Source: Pseudomonas reactans (GTDB taxonomy: Bacteria > Pseudomonadota > Gammaproteobacteria > Pseudomonadales > Pseudomonadaceae). Taken from it: DNA of 64,000 bases. The notes beneath the pieces were generated by a model that worked only from the letters and a program-made list of their open reading frames with translations, was not told the DNA's origin and did not search any database. Each line of letters starts with the position of its first letter. Within the stretch, counting starts at the first letter, position 1. A program made the position numbers and the translations under genes. Below, one piece after another: positions 43,772-53,513 of the stretch. The stretch lies in assembly GCF_013385825.1 (NCBI RefSeq), contig NZ_JACAPG010000024.1:129297-193296 (forward strand). Direction: 5' to 3'.

Positions 43772-45412
43772 TTATTTGGGATAGAGCGGCGGCAAGCTAG
43801 TGGTATCCGCCGCCGGGTCCACCTCGCGCTCAGCCATCGGAATCGCCTTCACCGCACGCCACAGGTCTTCACCCAGCCAGAAATGCCCACTCTCGCTGTA
43901 CAGCGCGCCGTTCAACCCATCCAACGCATCCGAGAGCGGCACAAACCGCGCTGCCATATCCGCGAGCGTTTCCGGCTGCTGCCGCGCCCAGGCGTCGAGT
44001 GCCTGGCGGGTGGCTTGCGGGTCGTTGGCCTGGGTGGCGCGCTTGAGGTCGTCGAGCAGCGTGCGCGGGCTCGGGCCGGTTTGTGCGGCGCGCAACACGG
44101 CCGGTTGCCGGCGGGCACGCCACCACAAGCCAAAACCCAGCAGGGTGGTGCAGGCGAGGATCAAGGTGCTCAGTTGCCACAGCCACAGGCGTTCATCATC
44201 CGGCGCGGTGATGACGGTGGGTGTGGCGGGCGTGTCCACTGCCAGGCTCGGGTTGATCGCAACCTGCACGGTGCGCGCCGGCAGGCTGGTGCGCTCCAGG
44301 TGATCTTCATGGGTGTTCCACCACACCACGTCCACGGCGGGCAGTTCCAGGCTGCCGGCGCGGGTGGGCACCAGGGCTTCGCGGTCTTCGCGGCTGCCGA
44401 TCAGGCCACGGTCGTTGGTCAGATTGCCGAGCACCGGTTGGTCCGGGTAGCGGCGCAGGCCGTTGATCTCGGTGCTGGGCAGGGCCGGCAGTTGCGCGCT
44501 GGACAGGCCCTCGGCCTTGACCGTGAGGCTGCGGGTCAGGGAGTCGCCGACCTGCACATGCTCAGGCTCTGGGTTCCAGTTTTCGCTGAGGGTGAGGCTG
44601 CGCGCTGGCAGCCACGGGGTATCGGCGGGGTAAAGCGCGGGCTTGGGTTTGACCACCAGCGGTAACTCTGCGGAACTGACGTGGATCAGCTTGCCGGGCT
44701 TGGTGCCTTGCAGGGTGTTTTCCTGGGGCGGGCGCGACTCCACCAGTGTCGCGCTGAAGGTCTGCGCCGGGATCGCCAGGGTGCCGCTGTGTTGCGGATA
44801 GATCGCGTAGCGGGTTTCGATCACGCCGTGGCGGATGCTGTTGATGACCTTTTCGTAGGTGCGCGACTCGCCCAACTGCTCCACGCGCGCATCGGCAATC
44901 TGCAAGGGCGTGAGGCTGCTGTCGTCATACAACGACACCGAGTGGTAGACGCGCACGGTCAAGAGTGCCTGGGCCTGGACGTAGACGCTGGTCTGGTCGA
45001 GGTTGGCCTCGACAAACACCGGTGCCAGCTCGGCGGCGGTGTTCTGGCTGGCGGTTTCGACTACTTGCAGGTTGATCGGTTGGGTCTTGTACTCGCCCAC
45101 TTGCAGGGGCGGGATGACCACTGTGCCGTTTTCCTTGGGCAGCAGGGTGATGATCCAGCGTGTGGTGGCGTGGTTATCGCCGCCCAGGGTGGTGAGCTGG
45201 TTGATCTGACGCGTGCCGCTGACTTCGAACTGCGCATCCAGCGGCGACAGGTCGGGCTTGCCGAACTGCGTAACGTCGCTGGACTCCACCGTCAGTTCCA
45301 CCGTTTCCCCGGAGTTGACGCGGCTGCGGTCGACGCTGGCGGTCAGGTTCGCCGCCTGGGCATGGCCTGCCGAGAGGGCGAGCAGGAGCAGTAGGGTGGT
45401 GCGGCGGCTCAT
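43772..45412 (-). CDS. batD: BatD-type oxygen-tolerance protein
   Basis: 546 residues: signal peptide (MSRRTTLLLLLALSAGHAQA), several Ig-like beta domains (ASVDRSRVNSGETVELTVES and similar repeats), one transmembrane helix (~residues 425-445, LSTLILACTTLLGFGLWW) and a cytoplasmic helical tail. It matches BatD, a membrane-anchored periplasmic partner of the BatA/BatB VWA proteins. The exact role of the Bat system (aerotolerance, stress at the envelope) is not settled. Start 45412 overlaps the preceding gene's stop by 4 nt. Last gene of the moxR-bat operon. Confidence 0.85.
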   Translation of the reverse strand: MSRRTTLLLLLALSAGHAQAANLTASVDRSRVNSGETVELTVESSDVTQFGKPDLSPLDAQFEVSGTRQINQLTTLGGDNHATTRWIITLLPKENGTVVIPPLQVGEYKTQPINLQVVETASQNTAAELAPVFVEANLDQTSVYVQAQALLTVRVYHSVSLYDDSSLTPLQIADARVEQLGESRTYEKVINSIRHGVIETRYAIYPQHSGTLAIPAQTFSATLVESRPPQENTLQGTKPGKLIHVSSAELPLVVKPKPALYPADTPWLPARSLTLSENWNPEPEHVQVGDSLTRSLTVKAEGLSSAQLPALPSTEINGLRRYPDQPVLGNLTNDRGLIGSREDREALVPTRAGSLELPAVDVVWWNTHEDHLERTSLPARTVQVAINPSLAVDTPATPTVITAPDDERLWLWQLSTLILACTTLLGFGLWWRARRQPAVLRAAQTGPSPRTLLDDLKRATQANDPQATRQALDAWARQQPETLADMAARFVPLSDALDGLNGALYSESGHFWLGEDLWRAVKAIPMAEREVDPAADTTSLPPLYPK

Positions 45413-47154
45413 CGAGTCTTGTCCTGATGTTGTTGCTGTTCGTACCAGAATTTGCGGCGCAGCAGCTCGCCGGGGTTGTCCGGGATCTCCTGCAGCCATT
45501 GCTCCAGAGCCTGGCGATGTTCACCGTCGAGGCTGGCGTCATTGGGGCGCAGCGGCGGGGTGGTGGTCTGTTCGTCACCCAATTCGCTGCCCGGCACTTC
45601 ATTGCCTGCGGTTTGCGGCGTGTTGCCGGGCTGGGTGTCACCGGTGCCGGCTTCGCCCTGGCCCTGGCCCTGGGACGACTGCTCGCCACCTGTGCTGTTT
45701 TGCCCACTGGCGCCCGGTTGCGCAGTTTGGCCGGGTTGGGTGGTTTCGTCATCCTCGTTTTTTGCAGGCTCGGTGGGTTCCGGTTCGGCCTGTTCCTGCA
45801 TCAGGGCTTCCACCAACGCCTTGTTTTTCAGCGCCGGTTGCAGGTCGGGCTGGGCTTCGAGGGCCTGTTCGTAGGCGTCGATGGCGGCTTCCAGCTCGCC
45901 GGACTTGGCCAGGGCATTACCCCGATTGTAGTGGGAGTAGGCGTCATTGCCTTCGGCAAACAGCTTGATCGCCTCGGCATAGTTGCCTGCTTCGTAAAGC
46001 GCCACGCCTTTCCACTGCGGGTCTTCGAAGTGTTCGGCAGCTTCGGCGGGGCGCTTTTTCTTCAGCAGGTACTGGCCTTGCTGGTTGGGACGCAGCCACA
46101 AGTCCTGCAAGCCGAACGCATAGCTGGGCTGCGGCGCGCTCAACAGCAGCAGCGGCAAGCAGAACAACCAGCCGCGCCGCCCGGCGCAGGCGGCAAGCAG
46201 CAACAAGGGCAGTAACAGCCAGTAACCCTGGTCGGCCCACGTGTCGAGGTGCAGCAATTGGCCGTCGTTGCGCAGGGTTTGTGGCGGGTCCAGCACGCCG
46301 AGTTGGCGCAGGTCTTTGTCGTCCAGGCGCGCCGCGCGGTAACGGCCGCCCATTTCACTGGCGAAGGCCTTGAGTGTCGGGCTGTCGAGGCGCGGCACCA
46401 GGATTGCGCCTTGTTCGTCCTTGAGGAACTCACCGCTTTCCTGGGTGACCGGCGTGCCTTCGCGGCTGCCGATGCCGAGGATCGACAGGGTGGGCGCCTG
46501 GGCGCTTTGTAGTATCAGACGAATGCCCTGGCGTTCCTGTTTGGACAGCGACGAACCAATCAGCAGCAGGCGACCCTGGCCGAGGCCACCTTGCTTGAGC
46601 AGGCCGAGGGCTTTTTCGACGGCCAGGTCGGCGCGATGGCCCGGCTCAGGCATGATCGACGGGCGCAGGGCTTCCAGCAGGTTGCGGCTGGTGGCCAGGT
46701 CGTCCGACAGCGGCACCAACGTGTGGGCGCTGCCGGCATACACAACGATGGCGGTTTGCGCATCGGTACGCGCCTGAAGTAAGTCGTACAGCTTGCGCCG
46801 CGCTTGTTCCAAGCGATTGGGCGGGCTGTCGGTGGCGAGCATTTCCGGCGTCAGTTCCAGCAGCACCACCAACGGGTCGGAAGGCTTCTGGCTGGATTGC
46901 TCCACGCGTTGCCAGCTCGGCCCGAGCAATGCCAGCACGGCCAACAGCCAGGCAATGCCGAGCACCACCCACGGCGATTTGCTCTCGCGGCCGTTGCCAC
47001 CACTGAGCAACACGGCGTGGAAGGCCGGCGGCAGGATCATCTGCCAGCGCCCGGCGCGCTTTTGCCGGTGCCACAGGTGCCACAGCAGCCAGCCAAGCAA
47101 CGGCAGCAGCAACAACCACCACGGACGGAACCAGTGCGGCCACAGGTCGATCAT
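45409..47154 (-). CDS. BatB/BatC fusion: VWA domain plus TPR repeats
   Basis: 581 residues. It has N-terminal membrane helices (residues ~10-30 and ~60-80), a VWA-like domain (~85-290) whose MIDAS is altered (the usual DxSxS is replaced by LELTPEM), a third helix (~320-350), then TPR repeats (YNRGNALAKSGELEAAIDAY and neighbours, ~375-445). A long Gln/Gly/Thr/Pro-rich linker precedes a short conserved C-terminus. BatB and BatC are separate genes in Bacteroides; in Pseudomonas they are joined. Loss of the canonical MIDAS suggests a scaffolding role. It is coupled by 4-nt overlaps to batA and batD. Confidence 0.85.
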   Translation of the reverse strand: MIDLWPHWFRPWWLLLLPLLGWLLWHLWHRQKRAGRWQMILPPAFHAVLLSGGNGRESKSPWVVLGIAWLLAVLALLGPSWQRVEQSSQKPSDPLVVLLELTPEMLATDSPPNRLEQARRKLYDLLQARTDAQTAIVVYAGSAHTLVPLSDDLATSRNLLEALRPSIMPEPGHRADLAVEKALGLLKQGGLGQGRLLLIGSSLSKQERQGIRLILQSAQAPTLSILGIGSREGTPVTQESGEFLKDEQGAILVPRLDSPTLKAFASEMGGRYRAARLDDKDLRQLGVLDPPQTLRNDGQLLHLDTWADQGYWLLLPLLLLAACAGRRGWLFCLPLLLLSAPQPSYAFGLQDLWLRPNQQGQYLLKKKRPAEAAEHFEDPQWKGVALYEAGNYAEAIKLFAEGNDAYSHYNRGNALAKSGELEAAIDAYEQALEAQPDLQPALKNKALVEALMQEQAEPEPTEPAKNEDDETTQPGQTAQPGASGQNSTGGEQSSQGQGQGEAGTGDTQPGNTPQTAGNEVPGSELGDEQTTTPPLRPNDASLDGEHRQALEQWLQEIPDNPGELLRRKFWYEQQQHQDKTR

Positions 47155-48239
47155 CGACGCCTCCGCAAACGCAGGCGTTTGAGGCGCTGGCGCCACTCAG
47201 GGTGTTGTTGCAGGAATATCCCCTTGCTCGACAATTTGTTGAACAGCCGTTGCAGCGCGTTGTTCGGCCAGCGCTCCTGAATCACCAGCAACATGCTCAG
47301 CACCAAGGCCAGGGCCAGCGGCGCGCTGTACAGTGCCAGGGCCGGGCGCGCTTGGGTGGGTTGCTGTTCGACTGGCTCCAATTGGTCGAGGGTTTCTTTG
47401 ATCGCTTGCAGCTCCTCACCATCGCGAGCACGGAAATATTGGCCGCCGGTGGCTTCGGCGATGGCCTTGAGCGCCGGTTCGTCCAAGTCCAGGCTCGGGT
47501 TCACGCCCAGAATGCCCAGGGAACCGGTTTGCTCCGGGTCGGCGCCGATGCCGATCGGGTAGATTTTTACGCCTTCTTCAGCCGCCAGGCGCGCGGCGGT
47601 CAGCGGGTCGATCTGCCCGGCGTTGTTGGCGCCGTCAGTGACCAGGACCAGCACACGACTCTGCGCCGGGCGCTGGCGCAGGCGTTTGAGGGCCAGGCCG
47701 ATGGCGTCGCCAATCGCGGTGTTCTTGCCGGCAATGCCGATGCGCGCTTCGTCCAGCCAGGTACGCACGGTGCGACGGTCGAAGGTCAGTGGTGCTTGCA
47801 GGTAGGCTTGGCTGCCGAAGAGGATCAGGCCGACGCGATCACCTTCGCGCCCCTCAAGAAAGTCTCCGAGCAGGTGCTTGACCAGGCTCAAGCGACTCAC
47901 GTCCTCGTCCTGCCAATTCATATCCGGGAAGTCCATGGACCCCGAAACGTCCACCGCCACCAGCAAGTCACGGCCACTCGCGGCAATCGGCAACGGTTCG
48001 CCTAGCCATTCCGGCCGAGCTGCAGCGGTCAGCAGCAGCAACCACAGCACCACGAACGGCGCTTGCTGGCGCCAGCCGGGCAGGTTGACGCGAGCGCGGC
48101 GACGGGCCAGGCCTTCGAGGTCGCTGAGGTAGCTGACTTTCAACGCGGGCTCGCCACTGTCGGCGGCCGGCAGCACAAGGCGCATCAACCACGGCAAGGG
48201 CAGCAGGGCAAAGATCCACGGCCAGGCGAACTCAAACAT
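47151..48239 (-). CDS. batA: BatA-type VWA-domain membrane protein
   Basis: 362 residues: two N-terminal helices (~5-22, ~58-75), a VWA domain with an intact metal-ion-dependent adhesion site (VAVDVSGSMDFPD, a downstream Thr in GKNTAIGDA, and LVTDGANNAG), and a C-terminal helix (~305-325). It is thought to work with the MoxR ATPase encoded four genes upstream as a chaperone-like pair. Its start overlaps the DUF4381 stop by 8 nt and its end overlaps the BatB/C gene by 4 nt. Confidence 0.88.
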   Translation of the reverse strand: MFEFAWPWIFALLPLPWLMRLVLPAADSGEPALKVSYLSDLEGLARRRARVNLPGWRQQAPFVVLWLLLLTAAARPEWLGEPLPIAASGRDLLVAVDVSGSMDFPDMNWQDEDVSRLSLVKHLLGDFLEGREGDRVGLILFGSQAYLQAPLTFDRRTVRTWLDEARIGIAGKNTAIGDAIGLALKRLRQRPAQSRVLVLVTDGANNAGQIDPLTAARLAAEEGVKIYPIGIGADPEQTGSLGILGVNPSLDLDEPALKAIAEATGGQYFRARDGEELQAIKETLDQLEPVEQQPTQARPALALYSAPLALALVLSMLLVIQERWPNNALQRLFNKLSSKGIFLQQHPEWRQRLKRLRLRRRR

Positions 48240-48726
48240 GTTTGCGAATCCAGGTGTCGACGGCCTGGGTCAGGCCGGCGATGGCCTTGTCATCGAGCTT
48301 GCATTCGGGTTTGTAGGCGCCCTCTACCAATACCATCCAGCGCGTAAGGCCGGCAGCGGGGCAGCGGTTGTCGAGGAATGCCAGCCATTTGCGGCCGTTG
48401 AGGGTGTGGCTCTGGCTGTAGGGGTAGTCGTTGCGGCACAGGCGCTTGAGCAAACCATTGAGCTGTTGCAGCCAGGCGCCGGCGGGTGCGCCATCGTAAG
48501 GCTTGGGCATGAGCGCAAGCTCTGCCAGGGCGGCGATGCGCAGTGGGTCCAGCGGTTGTTCGGTACGGGCGATGGGGCGGCGGGTCGGCAGAAAGCGGCG
48601 CAGTGACCACAGGCCCCAGCCGAGCAGCGGAATCACCAGCAGCAACAGCCACCAACCCGGCGCGGGCGGCCAGAAGCCGATGGCGGGTGGGGCGATCAGC
48701 GGTTGCAGTTGGTCAAGGCTGCTCAT
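48232..48726 (-). CDS. DUF4381 membrane protein of moxR-bat operon
   Basis: 164 residues with one transmembrane helix (PAPGWWLLLLVIPLLGWGLW, ~residues 21-40) and a cytosolic helical domain ending in a conserved region (LNGRKWLAFLDNRCP). DUF4381 proteins occur only in this operon context, between the DUF58 and BatA genes; the role is unknown. Start 48726 overlaps the DUF58 stop by 4 nt. Confidence 0.85.
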   Translation of the reverse strand: MSSLDQLQPLIAPPAIGFWPPAPGWWLLLLVIPLLGWGLWSLRRFLPTRRPIARTEQPLDPLRIAALAELALMPKPYDGAPAGAWLQQLNGLLKRLCRNDYPYSQSHTLNGRKWLAFLDNRCPAAGLTRWMVLVEGAYKPECKLDDKAIAGLTQAVDTWIRKHV

Positions 48727-49655
48727 TGTTTTTTAACCGGACGTTGCGGGTTGAGGTATTCGCGCAGTTGCTCGACCATTTCGCTCTGGGTGCTCAGGGG
48801 CATCAACAACACGCGCAGTTTCTGCGCGAGCAGCTCCCAGCGCGCAATACGGGCTTCGGCCTGGGCCTTGTAGGCCTGGCGCAGGTCGAAATTCAGCGTA
48901 TCCAGTTCCAACTGGGCACCGCGTTCGGCGAAACGCAGCAGCCCGGCGGCGGGCAGGGCGTGGTCGAGTGGATCGGAAATCGGTAGCAGCAACAAATCGC
49001 AATGCCGCGACAGCAAACTCAGCTGTTGCTCGGCGCCTTCGGTCAGCGCCCGTTCGTCGCAGATCACAATCACCAGGCTGCCAGGGCGCAACACTTCGCG
49101 GCCACGGCGCAGGGCCATGCCGAGGGCATCGGCCTCGGGGCGGCTTTCGGTGCTCAGGCTCTGGTTGACGCGCACGAGGCGGTTGAGCAGTTGCAGCAGG
49201 CTTTGCTTGCTGCGGCGCGGCTTGATTTCGTAGTGCTCGTTGTCGCCGAACACCAGCCCGCCGACACGGTCGTTATGCCCCAGCGCGGCCCAGCCGATCA
49301 GGCTGGCGGCCTGGGCGGCCAGCACCGACTTGAACATCTGCCCCGAGCCGAAAAACAGCCGGCAGCTTTGCTCCACCATGATGAAGATCGGCCGTTCGCG
49401 CTCTTCATGAAACAGTTTGGTGTGCGGTTCCTGGGTGCGTGCGGTGACGCGCCAGTCGATGGTGCGCACATCGTCGCCGGCCTGGTACACGCGCACTTGG
49501 TCGAAGTCCACGCCACGCCCGCGCAGCTTGGAGTGGTGCAGGCCGATCAATGGGCTGCGCTGGCTCGGTGTGGAAAACAGCTGCACTTCGCGCACGCGAT
49601 GGCGCATCTCGATCAATTCGCTGAGCGTGACGCGGATTCCATCGCTGGCGTTCAT
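48723..49655 (-). CDS. DUF58 domain protein of moxR-bat operon
   Basis: 310 residues, soluble, with the DUF58 signature: LKGRGVDFDQVR-type sequence (here KLRGRGVDFDQVRVYQAGDDVR, cut in two for reading: KLRGRGVDFDQV then YQAGDDVRTIDWRVTART), and a degenerate VWA-like fold after it. It probably acts as an adaptor for the MoxR ATPase. The ATG at 49655 is 5 nt after the moxR stop; the in-frame TTG at 49664 would overlap moxR and is less likely. Confidence 0.87.
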   Translation of the reverse strand: MNASDGIRVTLSELIEMRHRVREVQLFSTPSQRSPLIGLHHSKLRGRGVDFDQVRVYQAGDDVRTIDWRVTARTQEPHTKLFHEERERPIFIMVEQSCRLFFGSGQMFKSVLAAQAASLIGWAALGHNDRVGGLVFGDNEHYEIKPRRSKQSLLQLLNRLVRVNQSLSTESRPEADALGMALRRGREVLRPGSLVIVICDERALTEGAEQQLSLLSRHCDLLLLPISDPLDHALPAAGLLRFAERGAQLELDTLNFDLRQAYKAQAEARIARWELLAQKLRVLLMPLSTQSEMVEQLREYLNPQRPVKKQ

Positions 49656-49660
49656 GGGTT

Positions 49661-50620
<960 letters not shown>

Positions 50621-50818
50621 CGATGACGGTTCCTGGAGAGATGAGCCCGGTGGTCAAGAAAAAACGCCGGGCTTGGGAGGCTTACTTTAATGCATCGAAG
50701 GGGGTGGCGACTAACGGCGTTTTTGTAAAATTTGGAATTTACTGTGGGCGTCGGCTTGTCGAATCGTCGCACCGCGGCGATCGCGATACATCAGTCGGCA
50801 GATGTGCTGGCTGGTAGG

Positions 50819-50849
50819 CAGCCATCGCCGGCAAGCCGGCTCCTACAGG
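50819..50849. repeat. single (half) REP
   Basis: One right-hand REP copy, ATCGCCGGCAAGCCGGCTCC, without a facing partner, between the moxR gene and the small downstream-strand gene. Confidence 0.8.
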
Positions 50850-50857
50850 GGAAGGGT

Positions 50858-51211
50858 TCAGCTACGGAGATAGGTGCCAGTACCTTTGAGGATGTTTTGC
50901 AGCGTTTCCTCGACTTCAGTCATGTCCGACACGCTCGTGGCGTGGGTGATCTCCAACTGGTCCTTGCCGCCCAAGGCATCGGCATCGCCTGCGGCCAGTT
51001 CAACCAGCAGGGTTGTGGCGCCCAGGGTGACTTTCAGCCCATCCAGCGTCGACGGCTCGTAATCCCAGGTCAGTTCCACTTCGTCTTCATCCGGGTAACG
51101 GGTCAGCATGAACATCTCGCCGTTCTTGCCGTGGCAGCAGAGCATGGCCATGTTGTCTTCTTCGTCATCGCACGGGGTTGCAATCAGGAGGGTGGTGGAC
51201 AATTTCATCAT
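50858..51211 (-). CDS. small conserved-looking protein of unknown function
   Basis: 117 residues, acidic, no signal peptide or membrane segment. The N-terminal half has alternating beta-strand-like segments (MAMLCCHGKNGEMFMLTRYP, VELTWDYEP) and a Cys-Cys pair at about residues 25-26; the C-terminal half is helical with DMTEVEETLQNILKG. Not recognised. The position between gdhB and moxR corresponds to a small hypothetical gene I recall in P. aeruginosa. Start ATG 51211 or 51208. Confidence 0.65.
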   Translation of the reverse strand: MMKLSTTLLIATPCDDEEDNMAMLCCHGKNGEMFMLTRYPDEDEVELTWDYEPSTLDGLKVTLGATTLLVELAAGDADALGGKDQLEITHATSVSDMTEVEETLQNILKGTGTYLRS

Positions 51212-51340
51212 AAAGCCTATAGAGAAACGTGTGGAACCAGTCGTTAGCTTTCCATTATGGCGCTTTTCGCAGCTAGATGTGGATAGCGCTCCGCACGCGT
51301 AGGTCAGAGGTTTTGATGCCTCTGCCAGTCTGGCTTACGC

Positions 51341-53008
51341 TTAAACGATTTTTTGGATGAGCGGTTTTAACGGGGGTAAGCCGTTTCCCAGGCCCGCAGT
51401 GAAAACCGGTTTAAGCGCGTTGAATGCGCCAAAGAGAATACGATCACTGCCACCAGGACGTCCGTGGACTTTGTCATCAATACCCACACCCAGCTCTACT
51501 ACACCTGTTCCCACACTCAGGCCCGTCAGCAAAAGACCTACGGGGGGCAGTGCCATACCCAAAGGCGTCAGGAACAAAAGCGCTGTACTCAACCAACGAT
51601 TTGCTTTGAGAATCGTTTTTTTAGTGTGATCGGAGTTCAGCACGAACTGCTCCCCCGTGGTGCGCTTCATCTCCGATTCTGTGCGCACCTGCATTTCTTT
51701 GAAGGGGTCGCCTTCAACCGTGTCTCCACTGAAGACGCCACCTTCTTTCCAGTAGCCCCTTCGTTCATAATAATCAACTGCGCCGGGCTCTTTTAAGTGA
51801 TTGTGGAGGAAGTGGATGCGATCATTCAGTCCTCTGAAAAACAACGATGAATCCAAGTCGCTCAACGAGAAATACGTTTTGAATGCTTCGACTTTATGCT
51901 CATCCGTCAATTGACTTCCCAGCCATTTATTCATGGCCTCGGGTGAATCAAAACTGTGGATAGGCGAGGCATTACCCGGGATGTATAGAAGTGTTTTCTG
52001 AGTTTGAGTATCCCGGGTATAAAAAATACTGGTGGATTTGAACCCATTGAACGTCAGGAGTTTAGTTTCAAGATTCGGATCACGTACGTACGGAGTTTCC
52101 AGTGTGAAACCACCTGCGTCCAAGTAAGTCTGGTCGGCGGGAATACCTGTCAGACGCATCGCAATTTTTCTTCCGGCCTCATCCAGTGACTGTTCGTGAT
52201 GCTGAGTGTGTGCCGCTTTCAAGTAGGACACTTTAGAAAGCTGTGCATAAGCGTGGCGGGTATTGTTATGCGACCAATAGAAGTTCAGATAATCATCATA
52301 GGGTTTTTTGTACGCATGATCCCATGACATCTGTTTGAATTCCTTAGGGTCAATGGGAAGTTGGTTGTCCGGGCCAAAGGTGGTCGGGGAATCAGCCGAG
52401 GGCTCGGTGTAGATCGCTTGATACTGCGTGTTGAATTGGCCGACCAGCGGCGTGGGGAACGTGCCATCCACGCCAGGCCGCTCCGTATGGCGAGAATTGG
52501 GCTGTATATTGATCGATAGGCTGGAGGCCTCTTTAGGGTCTCTATATTTTTGGGGCAGGCCCGGCAATGAGGTGCTTTGAATATTCAGGCGCGCCGCGTC
52601 GGCCAGTGAAATTTTTTGTACAATCACGCCTTCGTAAGGCTTTTTGTCTCTATTGTAGGCAATTGTTACCAGGTACGTTTTATTAGGATCGACATCAAGG
52701 CCAAACTTCTTTTTGATCTGTGCTTTTACCAGCGTGCCCGTGTAGGCGGTGGGTGTCACTATTGGCTTGTAATTATCCAATGCATAGGTGTCGATCAGGC
52801 GGTTGTTCTGCAACGGCTCGGTGAAGTAGTCAGGAGTAGCCCCTGCCGATGAGAGTCGTTTTGCAGGGGGCGTTGTGTCAACGCTTATGCCCCATTCTGG
52901 AAAATGAGCCCGGTGATTGGAGGCAACAGGGGGCTTTTGCGATTCAGGTGGCGCAGCGGGTTGCAAAGTGTGTGATTGTTTGGCAAGGCCGGCGCGTTGA
53001 ATAGACAT
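51341..53008 (-). CDS. DUF6543/dermonecrotic-toxin-like protein, short form
   Basis: 555 residues, visibly lower in GC than neighbours. The body (residues ~60-440) resembles the N-terminal module of the large Pseudomonas 'dermonecrotic toxin domain' proteins: DTYALDNYKP, LVKAQIKKKFGLDVDPNKTY, a GIPADQTYLDAGGF-type segment, FNGFKSTSIFYTRDTQT and LLYIPGNASPIHSF, then the helical ADP-like tail DRIHFLHNHLKEPG. A hydrophobic stretch (~490-515) follows. Relatives are often over 1,000 residues; this one ends soon after the hydrophobic part, so it is either a compact member or truncated. Function is inferred (toxin or effector); no immunity gene is evident beside it. It interrupts the gdhB-moxR neighbourhood. 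Confidence 0.6.
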   Translation of the reverse strand: MSIQRAGLAKQSHTLQPAAPPESQKPPVASNHRAHFPEWGISVDTTPPAKRLSSAGATPDYFTEPLQNNRLIDTYALDNYKPIVTPTAYTGTLVKAQIKKKFGLDVDPNKTYLVTIAYNRDKKPYEGVIVQKISLADAARLNIQSTSLPGLPQKYRDPKEASSLSINIQPNSRHTERPGVDGTFPTPLVGQFNTQYQAIYTEPSADSPTTFGPDNQLPIDPKEFKQMSWDHAYKKPYDDYLNFYWSHNNTRHAYAQLSKVSYLKAAHTQHHEQSLDEAGRKIAMRLTGIPADQTYLDAGGFTLETPYVRDPNLETKLLTFNGFKSTSIFYTRDTQTQKTLLYIPGNASPIHSFDSPEAMNKWLGSQLTDEHKVEAFKTYFSLSDLDSSLFFRGLNDRIHFLHNHLKEPGAVDYYERRGYWKEGGVFSGDTVEGDPFKEMQVRTESEMKRTTGEQFVLNSDHTKKTILKANRWLSTALLFLTPLGMALPPVGLLLTGLSVGTGVVELGVGIDDKVHGRPGGSDRILFGAFNALKPVFTAGLGNGLPPLKPLIQKIV

Positions 53009-53513
53009 GTTAAGTACTCATTTAGTTGGGGGGGCGTCCTTGCTGAAGTTTAAGTCCGTCGATCAAGCTGTCATGGCGTCGCGCTGTGTGCTCGATTTGA
53101 TTGCTGGCTCGTTTATGGAGTGGTCAGTAGGGAAGTGTGGGATCCATCATCAATTGCTATGGCGGCAATAAAAACACACTATCAATCGCTAAGTGCCGGA
53201 GCCGCCGTGAGCGTGCCTGGTTGTACTGCCTGACCTTGACCGAATATGTCGCGGTACGGCAAGCACCCGTCTTCCCTCAGTCGGTAAGCTGCGCAGTGGA
53301 TGTGCCGCAGCAAGATTTTGACCTGCCCGTCACTTCGTCGCCTGCCGACGGCGCATCCGATGTGACCTCATGGTCTTGTCCAGCTTCACCCACCTGTCAC
53401 CCTGATTCGCTAGTGTGCTTATATCAGTACCAGCGAACAGCGCTGACGGTCTCCCCGCAAGGGGATAACTCGCGACGCTTCCATCAATAACAAGCCCAAG
53501 CGGAGTACCACAG
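53009..53513. other. gap between toxin-like gene and gdhB
   Basis: 505 nt between divergent genes. A 117-codon frame at 53137-53490 has no ribosome site or recognisable sequence and is not called. The region presumably contains the gdhB promoter and leader; I see no strong hairpin or operator. Confidence 0.5.

Noticed and set aside
53137..53490. 117-codon frame before gdhB
   Set aside because: No ribosome site, irregular composition and no family; more likely leader or intergenic DNA.
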